Shown in pieces: positions 1 through 6,325 of a stretch of DNA of 7,528 nt (position 1 is the stretch's first letter; the number at the start of each line of letters is the position of its first letter). The translations under genes and the position numbers were made by a program. Below the pieces are notes generated by a model, which was not told the DNA's origin, made no database searches, and saw nothing but the letters and a program-made list of their open reading frames with translations. The stretch is from Clostridia bacterium (GTDB lineage: Bacteria; Bacillota_A; Clostridia; Lachnospirales; Cellulosilyticaceae): positions 1 through 7,528 of the forward strand of contig JARBTY010000154.1 in the NCBI GenBank assembly GCA_029239935.1, in the 5' to 3' direction.

Positions 1-84
1 CCCTTCATTTATCAATTGTAAAACTCCACACATTTCTAAAGGTTTTTTTAAACAATATCCTGTATTTACAAATTCTTGTACCAT
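1..84 (-). CDS. Possible start of an unidentified protein, cut by the left window edge
   Basis: An ATG at 84-82 opens a frame of 28 codons that runs without a stop to the window edge (it begins MVQEFVNTGY). I do not recognise the product. The composition is protein-like, but 28 open codons are weak evidence in AT-rich DNA. The nearest Shine-Dalgarno-like AAGGA (about 98-102) is 13 nt from this ATG, which is too far. It is better placed for a different ATG at 91, which gives only a 28-residue peptide ending near position 5. Two plus-strand frames are also open from the left edge through this stretch, so the gene here could instead be the tail of a plus-strand gene converging on the 115-162 terminator. 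Treat as a placeholder. Confidence 0.25.
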   Translation of the reverse strand, partial: MVQEFVNTGYCLKKPLEMCGVLQLINEG

Positions 85-114
85 TTATCATTTTTAATCC
101 TTATAAAAATACAC

Positions 115-162
115 AAAGAGAGTTTTTAGGTTCATAATAACACTCACCTAAAAACTCTCTTT
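115..162. terminator. Bidirectional rho-independent terminator after the mogA-like gene
   Basis: A perfect 17-bp inverted repeat has arms at 115-131 and 146-162 around a 14-nt loop. Each arm carries an A-rich end, so both strands give a hairpin followed by a U-rich tract. It begins 33 nt past the stop codon of the mogA-like gene on the minus strand and is its natural terminator. It could also stop plus-strand transcription arriving from the left edge. Confidence 0.85.
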
Positions 163-195
163 TATTTTCTTATTCTCTTTTATTTCATTTTATAC

Positions 196-711
196 TTATT
201 CTGTAATAAGTTCTAGTCCATGATAAATGGTATCAATAATACTTTCAAAAGACTCTCTCACCTCTCTTACACTACTAGGAAGATTAATAATGAGCGTATT
301 ACGTCTAATGCCCGATACCCCTCTTGATAACATCACATTAGGATTTTTTTGAAGTCCATAATATCTAATAGCTTCACTAATACCTGGCGCCAGTCTATCC
401 ATAACACCCAGTGTAGCTTCTGGTGTAACATCTCTTTTACTAAAGCCTGTTCCTCCTGTTGTAATCACTAAATCAGCTTTAATATCATCACACAATAATA
501 CAAGTGCTTCTTGTATTCTGTCAACATCTCCTGGAATAACAATATAATACTTAATCTCAAACCCTCTATCTTTAAGCATATATTCTAATATTTTTCCACT
601 TTCATCTTCTTGTTCTCCGTTTGCACTCAGATCACTGGCTGTAATAATTCCTGCCGTAAAAATATGTTTTTCTTTCTTAGGCTCTTTTTTAGGTGCTTTA
701 TTTTTTCCCAT
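196..711 (-). CDS. mogA: MogA/MoaB-family molybdenum cofactor biosynthesis protein (molybdopterin adenylyltransferase type)
   Basis: Proteins of this family activate molybdopterin by adenylylation (MPT + ATP to MPT-AMP) before molybdenum insertion by MoeA; the enzyme is cytoplasmic. The 171-residue product is a single MoCF-binding domain, close to the usual length of about 165-195. Visible motifs are TTGGTG at residues 84-89, followed by a MogA-like RDVTPEAT at 93-100, SRG at 129-131 and INLPSS at 142-147. Residues 1-15 are a lysine-rich tail (nine Lys) ahead of the domain and look disordered. The start is supported by AGGAGGG six bases upstream of the ATG. No other molybdenum cofactor gene is in the window, so partners must be elsewhere. 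It ends at a strong terminator. MogA is favoured over MoaB because of the RDVTPEAT stretch, but the two paralogues cannot be separated with certainty by eye. Confidence 0.92.
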   Translation of the reverse strand: MGKNKAPKKEPKKEKHIFTAGIITASDLSANGEQEDESGKILEYMLKDRGFEIKYYIVIPGDVDRIQEALVLLCDDIKADLVITTGGTGFSKRDVTPEATLGVMDRLAPGISEAIRYYGLQKNPNVMLSRGVSGIRRNTLIINLPSSVREVRESFESIIDTIYHGLELITE

Positions 712-731
712 ACATTTCCCTCCTGATATAC

Positions 732-744
732 TATTTTATGCTCT
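732..744 (-). repeat. 13-bp direct repeat, copy nearest the mogA-like gene
   Basis: On the minus strand this reads AGAGCATAAAATA, identical to 769-781 and 37 bp away from it (start to start). It lies about 20 bases upstream of the mogA-like start codon. It contains TAAAAT, which matches five of six positions of a bacterial -10 box, but no good -35 box lies at the right distance. It could be a regulatory protein site or a chance duplication. Confidence 0.5.
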
Positions 745-768
745 CAGCCTACTCCAAAAATGCGCTGA

Positions 769-781
769 TATTTTATGCTCT
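769..781 (-). repeat. 13-bp direct repeat, upstream copy
   Basis: Second exact copy of AGAGCATAAAATA on the minus strand, lying immediately after the foldable element at 789-875 in the direction of transcription. Together the copies flank 24 bp of unrelated sequence. Function unknown. Confidence 0.5.
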
Positions 782-788
782 ATAAGTT

Positions 789-875
789 GTATCCTTATCA
801 GAAAAGGCAAGATACCCGCAACTTTTGAAAGTTACTTGCAGCTCACCCTTGAGACTCTCCTTTTATAAAGGATAC
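789..875 (-). other. Foldable leader element upstream of the mogA-like gene, unidentified (possible structured RNA)
   Basis: Read on the minus strand, positions 875-865 pair with 798-789 (10 bp, one bulged base). After a 3-nt internal loop, 864-859 pair with 807-802 (6 bp). This closes a domain holding two smaller hairpins: CTCA/TGAG at 853-850 and 845-842, and AACTTT/AAAGTT at 833-828 and 825-820, the latter extendable with GCAA/TTGC. The base sequence GTATC is present twice on the minus strand (875-871 and 815-811), so GATAC at 793-789 could pair with either, allowing alternative folds. A TATAAA at 896-891 could be the -10 of a promoter placing this element in a 5' leader. I matched no known riboswitch consensus, including TPP, cobalamin, THF, c-di-GMP and fluoride. 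A small mobile or remnant palindrome is the main alternative. Confidence 0.4.
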
Positions 876-910
876 CTATTCATTTATAGATTTATACCCA
901 ATAAAAATAA

Positions 911-955
911 AAAGGTGGGGTAGACTATCGCTAATAGCAATAGCACCTCACCTTT
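911..955 (-). terminator. Rho-independent terminator of the cellobiose phosphorylase gene
   Basis: Arms at 955-945 and 921-911 pair over 11 positions with one A-C mismatch. An inner stem (943-940 with 928-925, and 938-936 with 932-930) continues the hairpin. On the minus strand it runs straight into TTTTTATTTTTATT. It starts 76 nt past the stop codon of the phosphorylase gene. The remaining stretch 956-1031 is AT-rich and I see nothing else in it. Confidence 0.75.
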
Positions 956-1031
956 GAGATATTTGTATTGAATAACACTTTTCTGCATTCTATCATTATT
1001 TTTTATAAAAGTCAACTATAAAAAATGTCAT

Positions 1032-3467
1032 TTATCCTAATATAGCTTCAACTTTGTGGGTTTTTCCATCTTTAAACTCCGGTATAACATTACCTTCTAC
1101 CACTTCATTATCAACCATCAGACTTTTAATCCCTTTGCACACATGATTAGGATTTTTAATGGTGATATCATACTTCGTTCCTTTAAACTCTCTCATGATA
1201 TGATACCCTTCCCAGTCTTTTGGAATACATGGATCAATCCTCAATCCTTTATAATCCGGTTTAATACCTAGTATCCACTGAGAAATGGTAATAAAGTTCC
1301 ATGCAGCTGTTCCTGTGAGCCATGAGTTTTTAGCCTCTCCATGCCTTACAGCATCTTTTCCTGCCACCATCTGTGAATATACATAGGGCTCTGTCTTATG
1401 TATCTCACTGATTTCTTCCAAATAAGCCGGAGCTATTTTTTTATAGACTTCAAATGCCCGATCTCCATGTCCGAGAACCGTTTCGGCACAAGCAATCCAA
1501 GGATTGTTATGACAAAAGATTCCTGCATTTTCCTTATAACCTTGTGGGTAGGTAGAGATTTCTCCCATCTCTACATGATACGTTGTAAAGGCTGGACTAT
1601 TAAGGACAATGCCATATTTCGTATCCAATCTCTTTGCAACTGCATTCAGTGCTTTTTCCGCAAATCCTTCTTCTACACCTATTCCTGCCATAACACAAAA
1701 ACCTTGTGATTCAATGAATATTTTACCTTCTTCATTTTCATCGCTACCTATCTTATTGCCATAGAAGTCATAGGCTCTAAGGAACCATTCTCCGTCATAA
1801 CCTTGCTCCAAGACAGTTTTTTTCATGTTTTCAATATGAAGATTTGCTCTTTCAGCTTCCTCCAGCTTGCCAAATTCTTTGCAAAGCTGTACATATTCAC
1901 TGCCAATGAACACAAACATTCCAGCAATCAATACAGATTCTGCTGTACCCCCTTCTTTATTTTCAGTTGTTTGAAAGGATTCTCCTGGCGTTGTTGAAAA
2001 GCAATTTAAGTTCAAGCAGTCATTCCAGTCTGCACGACCTATAAGAGGCAATCCATGAGGTCCTAAATTATTGATAACGTGATCAAAAGACACTTTCAGA
2101 TGCTCAAAAAGGCTTGCTGTATTGTCCTGATTGGAGTCAAATGGTACACTTTCATCTAAAATGCCTTTATCCCCAGTTTCTTTGATATAAGCTGTTGTTC
2201 CAAGAATCAGCCAAAGCGGATCATCATTAAAACCACTTCCTATATCATTGTTGCCTTTTTTGGTAAGTGGCTGATATTGATGGTAACAGCCCCCATCTTC
2301 AAATTGTGTAGAAGCAATATCTATAATTCTCTCCCGTGCTCTTTCTGGTATTTGATGTACAAAACCTAAGAGATCTTGATTGGAATCTCTAAATCCCATA
2401 CCACGGCCGATACCCGATTCAAAATATGACGCACTTCTTGACATATTAAAGGTAATCATGCATTGGTAAGGGTTCCATATATTCACCATCCGGTTTAACT
2501 TTTCATCCTGACTATCTAGTATGTAGTGTGAAAGCAAACCATCCCAGTAGGTTTTTAAGGCCGCAAAAGCCTCTGCTACAGACTCATCCGTCTTAAATCT
2601 TTCTATAATAGCTTGAGCAGGTATTTTATTGATAATGCCTTTAGCTTCCCATTTTTCTTCTTCTTTGTTTTCAACATAACCTAGGATAAAGGCATAGGTT
2701 TTTTCCTCTCCTGCTGCCAGTTCTATATTGATTTGATGGGCACCTACTGGTGACCAACCGCTTGCCACAGAGTTTTTACACGCTCCATTTACTACGCTAT
2801 CCGGGGCCTCGAACCCGTTATATAACCCTACAAATGCATCCCTATCAGTATCAAATCCATCTATTTCTGCATTAACCGCATAAAAAGAATAATGGTTTCT
2901 TCTTTCTTTGTATTCTGTTTTATGATAAATACTACTTCCTTGGATTTCTACTTCTCCAGTACTAAAATTCCTTTGAAAGTTTGTGGTATCATCTTGTGCA
3001 TCCCACAGGCAAAACTCAACAAAAGAAAAAAGCTGTATAGACTTCTCTGCAGAAGATGTATTTTTTACTTTTATATGATGGATTTCTACATGAACACCCA
3101 GCGGTACAAAGGCCAATTGCTCGACTTTTATCCCATTTCTTTCTCCAGAAAACTTGGAATAGCCAAGTCCATGTCGGCACTCATAGGACTCGAGCTCTTT
3201 TTTAACAGGTTTCCATGTGTGTGACCAAACATCTCCTCCATCATTGATATAAAAGTATCTCCCACCATTATCAATCGGAACACTATTGTATCTAAAACGG
3301 GTAATTCTCCTTAATTTTGCATCTTTATAAAAACAATATCCTCCACTTGTATTGGATATAAGGCCAAAAAACTCTTCACTTCCAAGGTAATTAATCCAAG
3401 GATAAGGGGTTTGTGGAGTGGTAATGACATACTCTCTGTTCACATCATCAAAATAGCCAAATTTCAT
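1032..3467 (-). CDS. cbp: Cellobiose phosphorylase (glycoside hydrolase family 94)
   Basis: The enzyme cleaves cytoplasmic cellobiose with phosphate to give alpha-glucose 1-phosphate and glucose. This saves the ATP otherwise needed to phosphorylate one glucose and is typical of cellulose-degrading clostridia. The product is 811 residues, the same length as I recall for the C. thermocellum enzyme. The N-terminal beta-sandwich (about 1-300) begins MKFGYFDD and contains [16 protein letters not shown] at 42-57. The (alpha/alpha)6 catalytic barrel has [10 protein letters not shown] at 356-365 in the glucose-binding region and [10 protein letters not shown] at 477-486, where Asp483 is the expected general acid. 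The phosphate region has SQGF at 587-590, HNNPW at 653-657 and NSWLTGT at 714-720. There is no signal peptide. The start is supported by AAGGAG eight bases upstream. The gene is alone: no transporter or beta-glucosidase is adjacent, so cellobiose uptake must be encoded elsewhere. Cellodextrin phosphorylase is less likely because that subgroup is normally much longer. Confidence 0.96.
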   Translation of the reverse strand: MKFGYFDDVNREYVITTPQTPYPWINYLGSEEFFGLISNTSGGYCFYKDAKLRRITRFRYNSVPIDNGGRYFYINDGGDVWSHTWKPVKKELESYECRHGLGYSKFSGERNGIKVEQLAFVPLGVHVEIHHIKVKNTSSAEKSIQLFSFVEFCLWDAQDDTTNFQRNFSTGEVEIQGSSIYHKTEYKERRNHYSFYAVNAEIDGFDTDRDAFVGLYNGFEAPDSVVNGACKNSVASGWSPVGAHQINIELAAGEEKTYAFILGYVENKEEEKWEAKGIINKIPAQAIIERFKTDESVAEAFAALKTYWDGLLSHYILDSQDEKLNRMVNIWNPYQCMITFNMSRSASYFESGIGRGMGFRDSNQDLLGFVHQIPERARERIIDIASTQFEDGGCYHQYQPLTKKGNNDIGSGFNDDPLWLILGTTAYIKETGDKGILDESVPFDSNQDNTASLFEHLKVSFDHVINNLGPHGLPLIGRADWNDCLNLNCFSTTPGESFQTTENKEGGTAESVLIAGMFVFIGSEYVQLCKEFGKLEEAERANLHIENMKKTVLEQGYDGEWFLRAYDFYGNKIGSDENEEGKIFIESQGFCVMAGIGVEEGFAEKALNAVAKRLDTKYGIVLNSPAFTTYHVEMGEISTYPQGYKENAGIFCHNNPWIACAETVLGHGDRAFEVYKKIAPAYLEEISEIHKTEPYVYSQMVAGKDAVRHGEAKNSWLTGTAAWNFITISQWILGIKPDYKGLRIDPCIPKDWEGYHIMREFKGTKYDITIKNPNHVCKGIKSLMVDNEVVEGNVIPEFKDGKTHKVEAILG

Positions 3468-3498
3468 AGACGTATCTCCTTCATTTTCTAAATTTTAT

Positions 3499-3508
3499 AT
3501 TTCGAAAT
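3499..3508. promoter_or_regulatory. Perfect 10-bp palindrome between the cbp promoter and start codon, possible operator
   Basis: ATTTCGAAAT is a perfect palindrome lying downstream of the candidate -10 box and about 20 bases before the ribosome binding site of the phosphorylase gene. That is a usual place for a repressor to block transcription. It is short, and no regulator gene is nearby, so it could be chance. Confidence 0.25.
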
Positions 3509-3522
3509 CAGATGTTAAGTCT

Positions 3523-3551
3523 ATTTTATTTTTAATAGCCTATGAAGTAAA
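3523..3551 (-). promoter_or_regulatory. Candidate sigma-A promoter of the cellobiose phosphorylase gene
   Basis: On the minus strand TTTACT (3551-3546, four of six -35 matches) is separated by exactly 17 bp from TAAAAT (3528-3523, five of six -10 matches). It sits in the 139-bp gap after the HD-GYP gene, which lacks a clear terminator. Read-through from upstream may therefore also contribute. Confidence 0.4.
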
Positions 3552-3606
3552 TGGACAAAATTGCTTGTAACCCTTTAAATTTTTGCACTTATTACTATTT
3601 ATTATT

Positions 3607-4659
3607 TTAAGATATGTTGCCTAGTCTTTGTGCGATAAACACTTTAGGTTCTTGGCTTAAATCCATTCTGTAGGTGGAATCCAAAAAAGTACTGCCATCC
3701 TTAACGATTCTTACTAAAGGTCTTTTTAAATTCCCTTGATAATTTTTTTCCACGATACCCACAGCCCCATTGCTGAGCAGTACACAAGTACCCACAGGAT
3801 AAAAGGCTAAAATACTTTCAAGTGCTGTTCTCACTTCAAGATTAAGTCTTTCCGTTCTGAGAAGAACAACCACTTCATTAAGCTCCATCCCTTGTCTATA
3901 AGCCCTCGAAGAAGTAAGTGCATTAAACACATCACAACACGCTACTATTTTAGCCCCTATATGCAGCTCCGAGCCTTTTCCTAACGGATAGCCGCTGCCA
4001 TCTTCTCTTTCATGATGGCACAATACAACCACCTTCGTGACGGCACTGATATTGGAATTATCTTTAATGATGTTATAACCCATTTTGGGGTGCTCCCAAA
4101 TAAGTTCCTGCTCCTTTTCATTGAGTTTTTCTTTCTTTTCAAGCACTTCCTTTGGAATAAGGATCTTCCCAACATCATGAAGTAATGCACCAATTACAAT
4201 ATCCTTTGTTAGATCTATATTAAGATTCAGTTTTTTACATAACAGCAAGGTGATAATCGCTACCCCAATAGAATGTTCATAGACATCTGCATCATTTCTT
4301 TTGATATCCATAATATCATACATAATGTTTTTTCCGCTTATCTCCTCTATGAGACTGTCTACAATCTGCTTGATATGTTTTACCTCTACGGTCATATTGG
4401 TTTTTATTTTATCAACTTCCTCGCCAAATTCTTTTGCAAGCACAGCTTTCCTTTCATTGCTGATAAGCACTTCTGGTTCAATCCCCTCTGATAACTCATC
4501 TTCAACATAAACAAAAGGGATATTGAGCTCTACTAGCTTATCTTTAAAGCCTGCTCTATATTTAGTGTGCCTTTTTAATAAAACCGTACCATTTGTATAG
4601 GTAATATCTTTGGCAATGATTTCTCCTCCGCATAGATGTTCGACATCCACTATTCTCAT
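3607..4659 (-). CDS. HD-GYP domain protein, predicted cyclic-di-GMP phosphodiesterase
   Basis: HD-GYP proteins hydrolyse the second messenger cyclic di-GMP with a metal centre. Residues 1-55 form a small N-terminal region with the pattern seen ahead of many HD-GYP domains (GGEIIAKDI at 11-19, VYV at 50-52). The catalytic domain spans about 110-285. It has YEHS (His129), HDVGK at 161-165, His190, HHEREDGSGYP at 215-225 with the GYP triad intact, and Asp243. All expected metal ligands seem present, so it should be active. Residues 285-350 form a beta-rich tail (FYPVGTCVLLSNGAVGIV) common in clostridial members. There are no membrane segments or receiver domain, so it is cytoplasmic and its input signal is unclear. 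The ATG overlaps the Nudix stop by 4 bp (ATGA), with GGAGG seven bases upstream: the two are translationally coupled. Confidence 0.95.
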   Translation of the reverse strand: MRIVDVEHLCGGEIIAKDITYTNGTVLLKRHTKYRAGFKDKLVELNIPFVYVEDELSEGIEPEVLISNERKAVLAKEFGEEVDKIKTNMTVEVKHIKQIVDSLIEEISGKNIMYDIMDIKRNDADVYEHSIGVAIITLLLCKKLNLNIDLTKDIVIGALLHDVGKILIPKEVLEKKEKLNEKEQELIWEHPKMGYNIIKDNSNISAVTKVVVLCHHEREDGSGYPLGKGSELHIGAKIVACCDVFNALTSSRAYRQGMELNEVVVLLRTERLNLEVRTALESILAFYPVGTCVLLSNGAVGIVEKNYQGNLKRPLVRIVKDGSTFLDSTYRMDLSQEPKVFIAQRLGNIS

Positions 4660-5327
4660 ATTGTTTCCTCCAATCTTTTAACCACATCTTGAATAATTCT
4701 TGCTGTAAGACCCCAGATAACCCCTTTTTCTGTTTTGTAGACAAGAACTGTGCTTTCACTTCTCCCCCAAGGGTTCGTATAATACTCCCCCAGCCCTAAC
4801 GCTTTACTTGGAAATAAAATAACCTCATTACCTTCTCCATCTATATAAGATGGATGTACTTTAATCAGTGTCTTATATATTTTAGGCGGGTTATTTCTAA
4901 AGTAAGCTACTGGAAGAATAAAAACTTCTTCTACTTCCTCTTCATTAAACACAAATGCCCCAATGTCTTGTTTATGTGTAATGGCCAAAAAAGGTTCCAC
5001 AATAGCGCCCATTGGTACAACAAGGATATCCAGTGCGCCGACTACTTCTATATCTTCGGCACCAATGCCCATTTCCTCAATCGTTTCTCTTATGGCTGTG
5101 TCTTTAGCATTTTTATCTAATTTTTTGTCCTGCTTGCCTCCCGGAAAACAAATTTCACCGCCTTGTCTGATTTTCTTGTTTCTTTTCTGAAAAACAAAAT
5201 AATATTCTTCTTCAACAATCATCAAAAGCGCAAGGACTGCCGAGTTAAAATAGTCCTCTCTGCCATTAATGCCTGGTATCGCTGGCAGCTTATATTTTAG
5301 TTTATTAAAGTCTTCTCGATTCATCAC
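4656..5327 (-). CDS. Nudix hydrolase of the CoA pyrophosphatase (NudL/UPF0035-like) group
   Basis: Members hydrolyse the pyrophosphate of CoA or its oxidised derivatives, giving phosphopantetheine and 3',5'-ADP, as metabolic housecleaning. The 223-residue protein has the group's combined motif RNKKIRQGGEICFPGG at 49-64, leading into the Nudix box that ends RETIEEMG at 80-87, where Glu81, Glu84 and Glu85 are the expected metal ligands. IWGLTARII at 204-212 is the usual C-terminal hallmark. Compared with the family, the segment before FPGG seems one residue shorter and the box one residue longer, so substrate choice is less certain. The start may be GTG at 5327 or ATG at 5324. Only a weak AAGAAAG (5344-5338) lies upstream, 10 nt from the GTG and 13 from the ATG. 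It is first gene of an operon with the HD-GYP gene. Confidence 0.92.
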   Translation of the reverse strand: MMNREDFNKLKYKLPAIPGINGREDYFNSAVLALLMIVEEEYYFVFQKRNKKIRQGGEICFPGGKQDKKLDKNAKDTAIRETIEEMGIGAEDIEVVGALDILVVPMGAIVEPFLAITHKQDIGAFVFNEEEVEEVFILPVAYFRNNPPKIYKTLIKVHPSYIDGEGNEVILFPSKALGLGEYYTNPWGRSESTVLVYKTEKGVIWGLTARIIQDVVKRLEETI

Positions 5328-5403
5328 TCATACCATGCTTTCTTATAAAAATCACAAATTTATTTATTTTAAATTTCGACATTCTCATATTATTATAATA
5401 TAA

Positions 5404-5429
5404 AAAAAAGAGGAATTCTCCCCTTTTTT
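5404..5429 (-). terminator. Rho-independent terminator of the defence cassette
   Basis: On the minus strand an 11-bp stem (5429-5419 with 5414-5404, one G-U pair) closes a GAAT loop and ends in an eight-base U run. It begins 8 bases after the stop of the DUF4435 gene and separates that cassette from the Nudix operon. The A-rich outer stem would also let it work on the plus strand, though with one mismatch there. Confidence 0.88.
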
Positions 5430-5437
5430 ATCATTTT

Positions 5438-6325
5438 TTATATAATATTCGCTAAAACTTTACTATCAAAAATTTCATATTGATTATGATCCCTCTGCCA
5501 CTTATCCAAAGCCCTATATAAATCTGTGGTCAAAAAATAATCATATTCGTATGCCAATCTAAAATTGCCTTCTAAGTTGCCTGCAAATAAATTTTTAGCA
5601 TTATATTCTCCAAATACATTAACAAGCCCTACACATAAGAGTTCTATAAAATCATGGCCGCAGCATACTTCCCACAAATTATGTTTACCATCTTTTAAAG
5701 CTTTTGCTTCTCTCAAAATAATTTCTTTTTTTAACAAATGTTCTTTTTTGGAATGCACCAGAGTCTGTTCAACTAGTTTAACCCAATCTACCTCTAGTTC
5801 ATCGGTATTCAAAAATCTGTTAAAATCCAACTCATTAAATCTAAGCCTTAAATGATAAAGCTCTGAATACCATCGTAAATAACCTATTTTGGCTGTGTTT
5901 TCAAGTAAATGTATTTTAAGTGACTTTCTCTTTCTTTCTTCAAATCTAACGTATTTATTTCTATTAGCATACTCTGCAAGAATACTTTCATATGCTGGCG
6001 AATGAATAAGCATACATTCTAGGTCATGTCCATCTGTTACGAACAAATTGTCGCTTTTAGGCTCCTTATTTTCTAATCTCCAAAAATCCGCATCTACTAT
6101 ACCAATGATACCTTCTAATCTTTGGTCATCACAGCCTTCTATACATTCCGTTACATTACTTTTACTCTCTCCTATAATAATTTCACAGGTTTTTTGATTG
6201 AAAATTTTGCGATATAGTCTATAATCTGTAATCCCCTCTACCACCACAAAGCTCATCCTATTTTTGCCGCTACGTAGCATTTTAATTTTTGTCAGCAGTC
6301 TTGCTGCGTTAATGTATTGCCTCAT
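5438..6325 (-). CDS. DUF4435/TOPRIM-like effector, AriB-like protein of a PARIS-type defence system
   Basis: DUF4435 proteins carry a TOPRIM-like nuclease fold. In the E. coli PARIS system, the member AriB is held by the ATPase AriA and, once released by a phage anti-restriction protein such as Ocr, cleaves host tRNA-Lys. Counting from the ATG at 6325 (295 residues), FVVVEG at 26-31 holds the TOPRIM glutamate Glu30. IVDADF at 76-81 holds the DxD pair Asp78 and Asp80, and TDGHDLE at 97-103 and GHDFIELL at 223-230 are further family-like motifs. No membrane segment is seen. I prefer 6325 to the upstream ATG at 6358 because GGAGG (6337-6333) is seven bases away and the start overlaps the ATPase stop as TGATG; the longer form would add 11 residues. 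Another TOPRIM-ATPase defence pair is the alternative. Confidence 0.8.
   Translation of the reverse strand: MRQYINAARLLTKIKMLRSGKNRMSFVVVEGITDYRLYRKIFNQKTCEIIIGESKSNVTECIEGCDDQRLEGIIGIVDADFWRLENKEPKSDNLFVTDGHDLECMLIHSPAYESILAEYANRNKYVRFEERKRKSLKIHLLENTAKIGYLRWYSELYHLRLRFNELDFNRFLNTDELEVDWVKLVEQTLVHSKKEHLLKKEIILREAKALKDGKHNLWEVCCGHDFIELLCVGLVNVFGEYNAKNLFAGNLEGNFRLAYEYDYFLTTDLYRALDKWQRDHNQYEIFDSKVLANII

Noticed and set aside
5..91. 28-residue minus-strand peptide from ATG 91 with AAGGA six bases upstream
   Set aside because: The ribosome binding site is acceptable, but the peptide has no features and overlaps a longer frame open to the edge.
789..875. Known riboswitch, SRP RNA or hammerhead ribozyme in the mogA leader
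   Set aside because: None of their conserved cores is present; CTGATAAG on the minus strand resembles but does not match the hammerhead CTGATGA.
1056..3224. Plus-strand open frames inside the cellobiose phosphorylase gene (for example 1398-1709 and 2892-3224)
   Set aside because: They are antisense to a full-length, clearly conserved gene, lack recognisable domains and have shadow-like composition.
3550..3606. CAAAAATT/AATTTTG inverted repeat just after the HD-GYP gene as a terminator
   Set aside because: The stem is short, all A-T inside, contains a bulge and is not followed by a U run.
3981..4759. Minus-strand alternative frames at 3981-4193 and 4562-4759 and plus-strand frames at 4273-4510
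   Set aside because: They overlap the HD-GYP and Nudix genes in other frames and have no domain.
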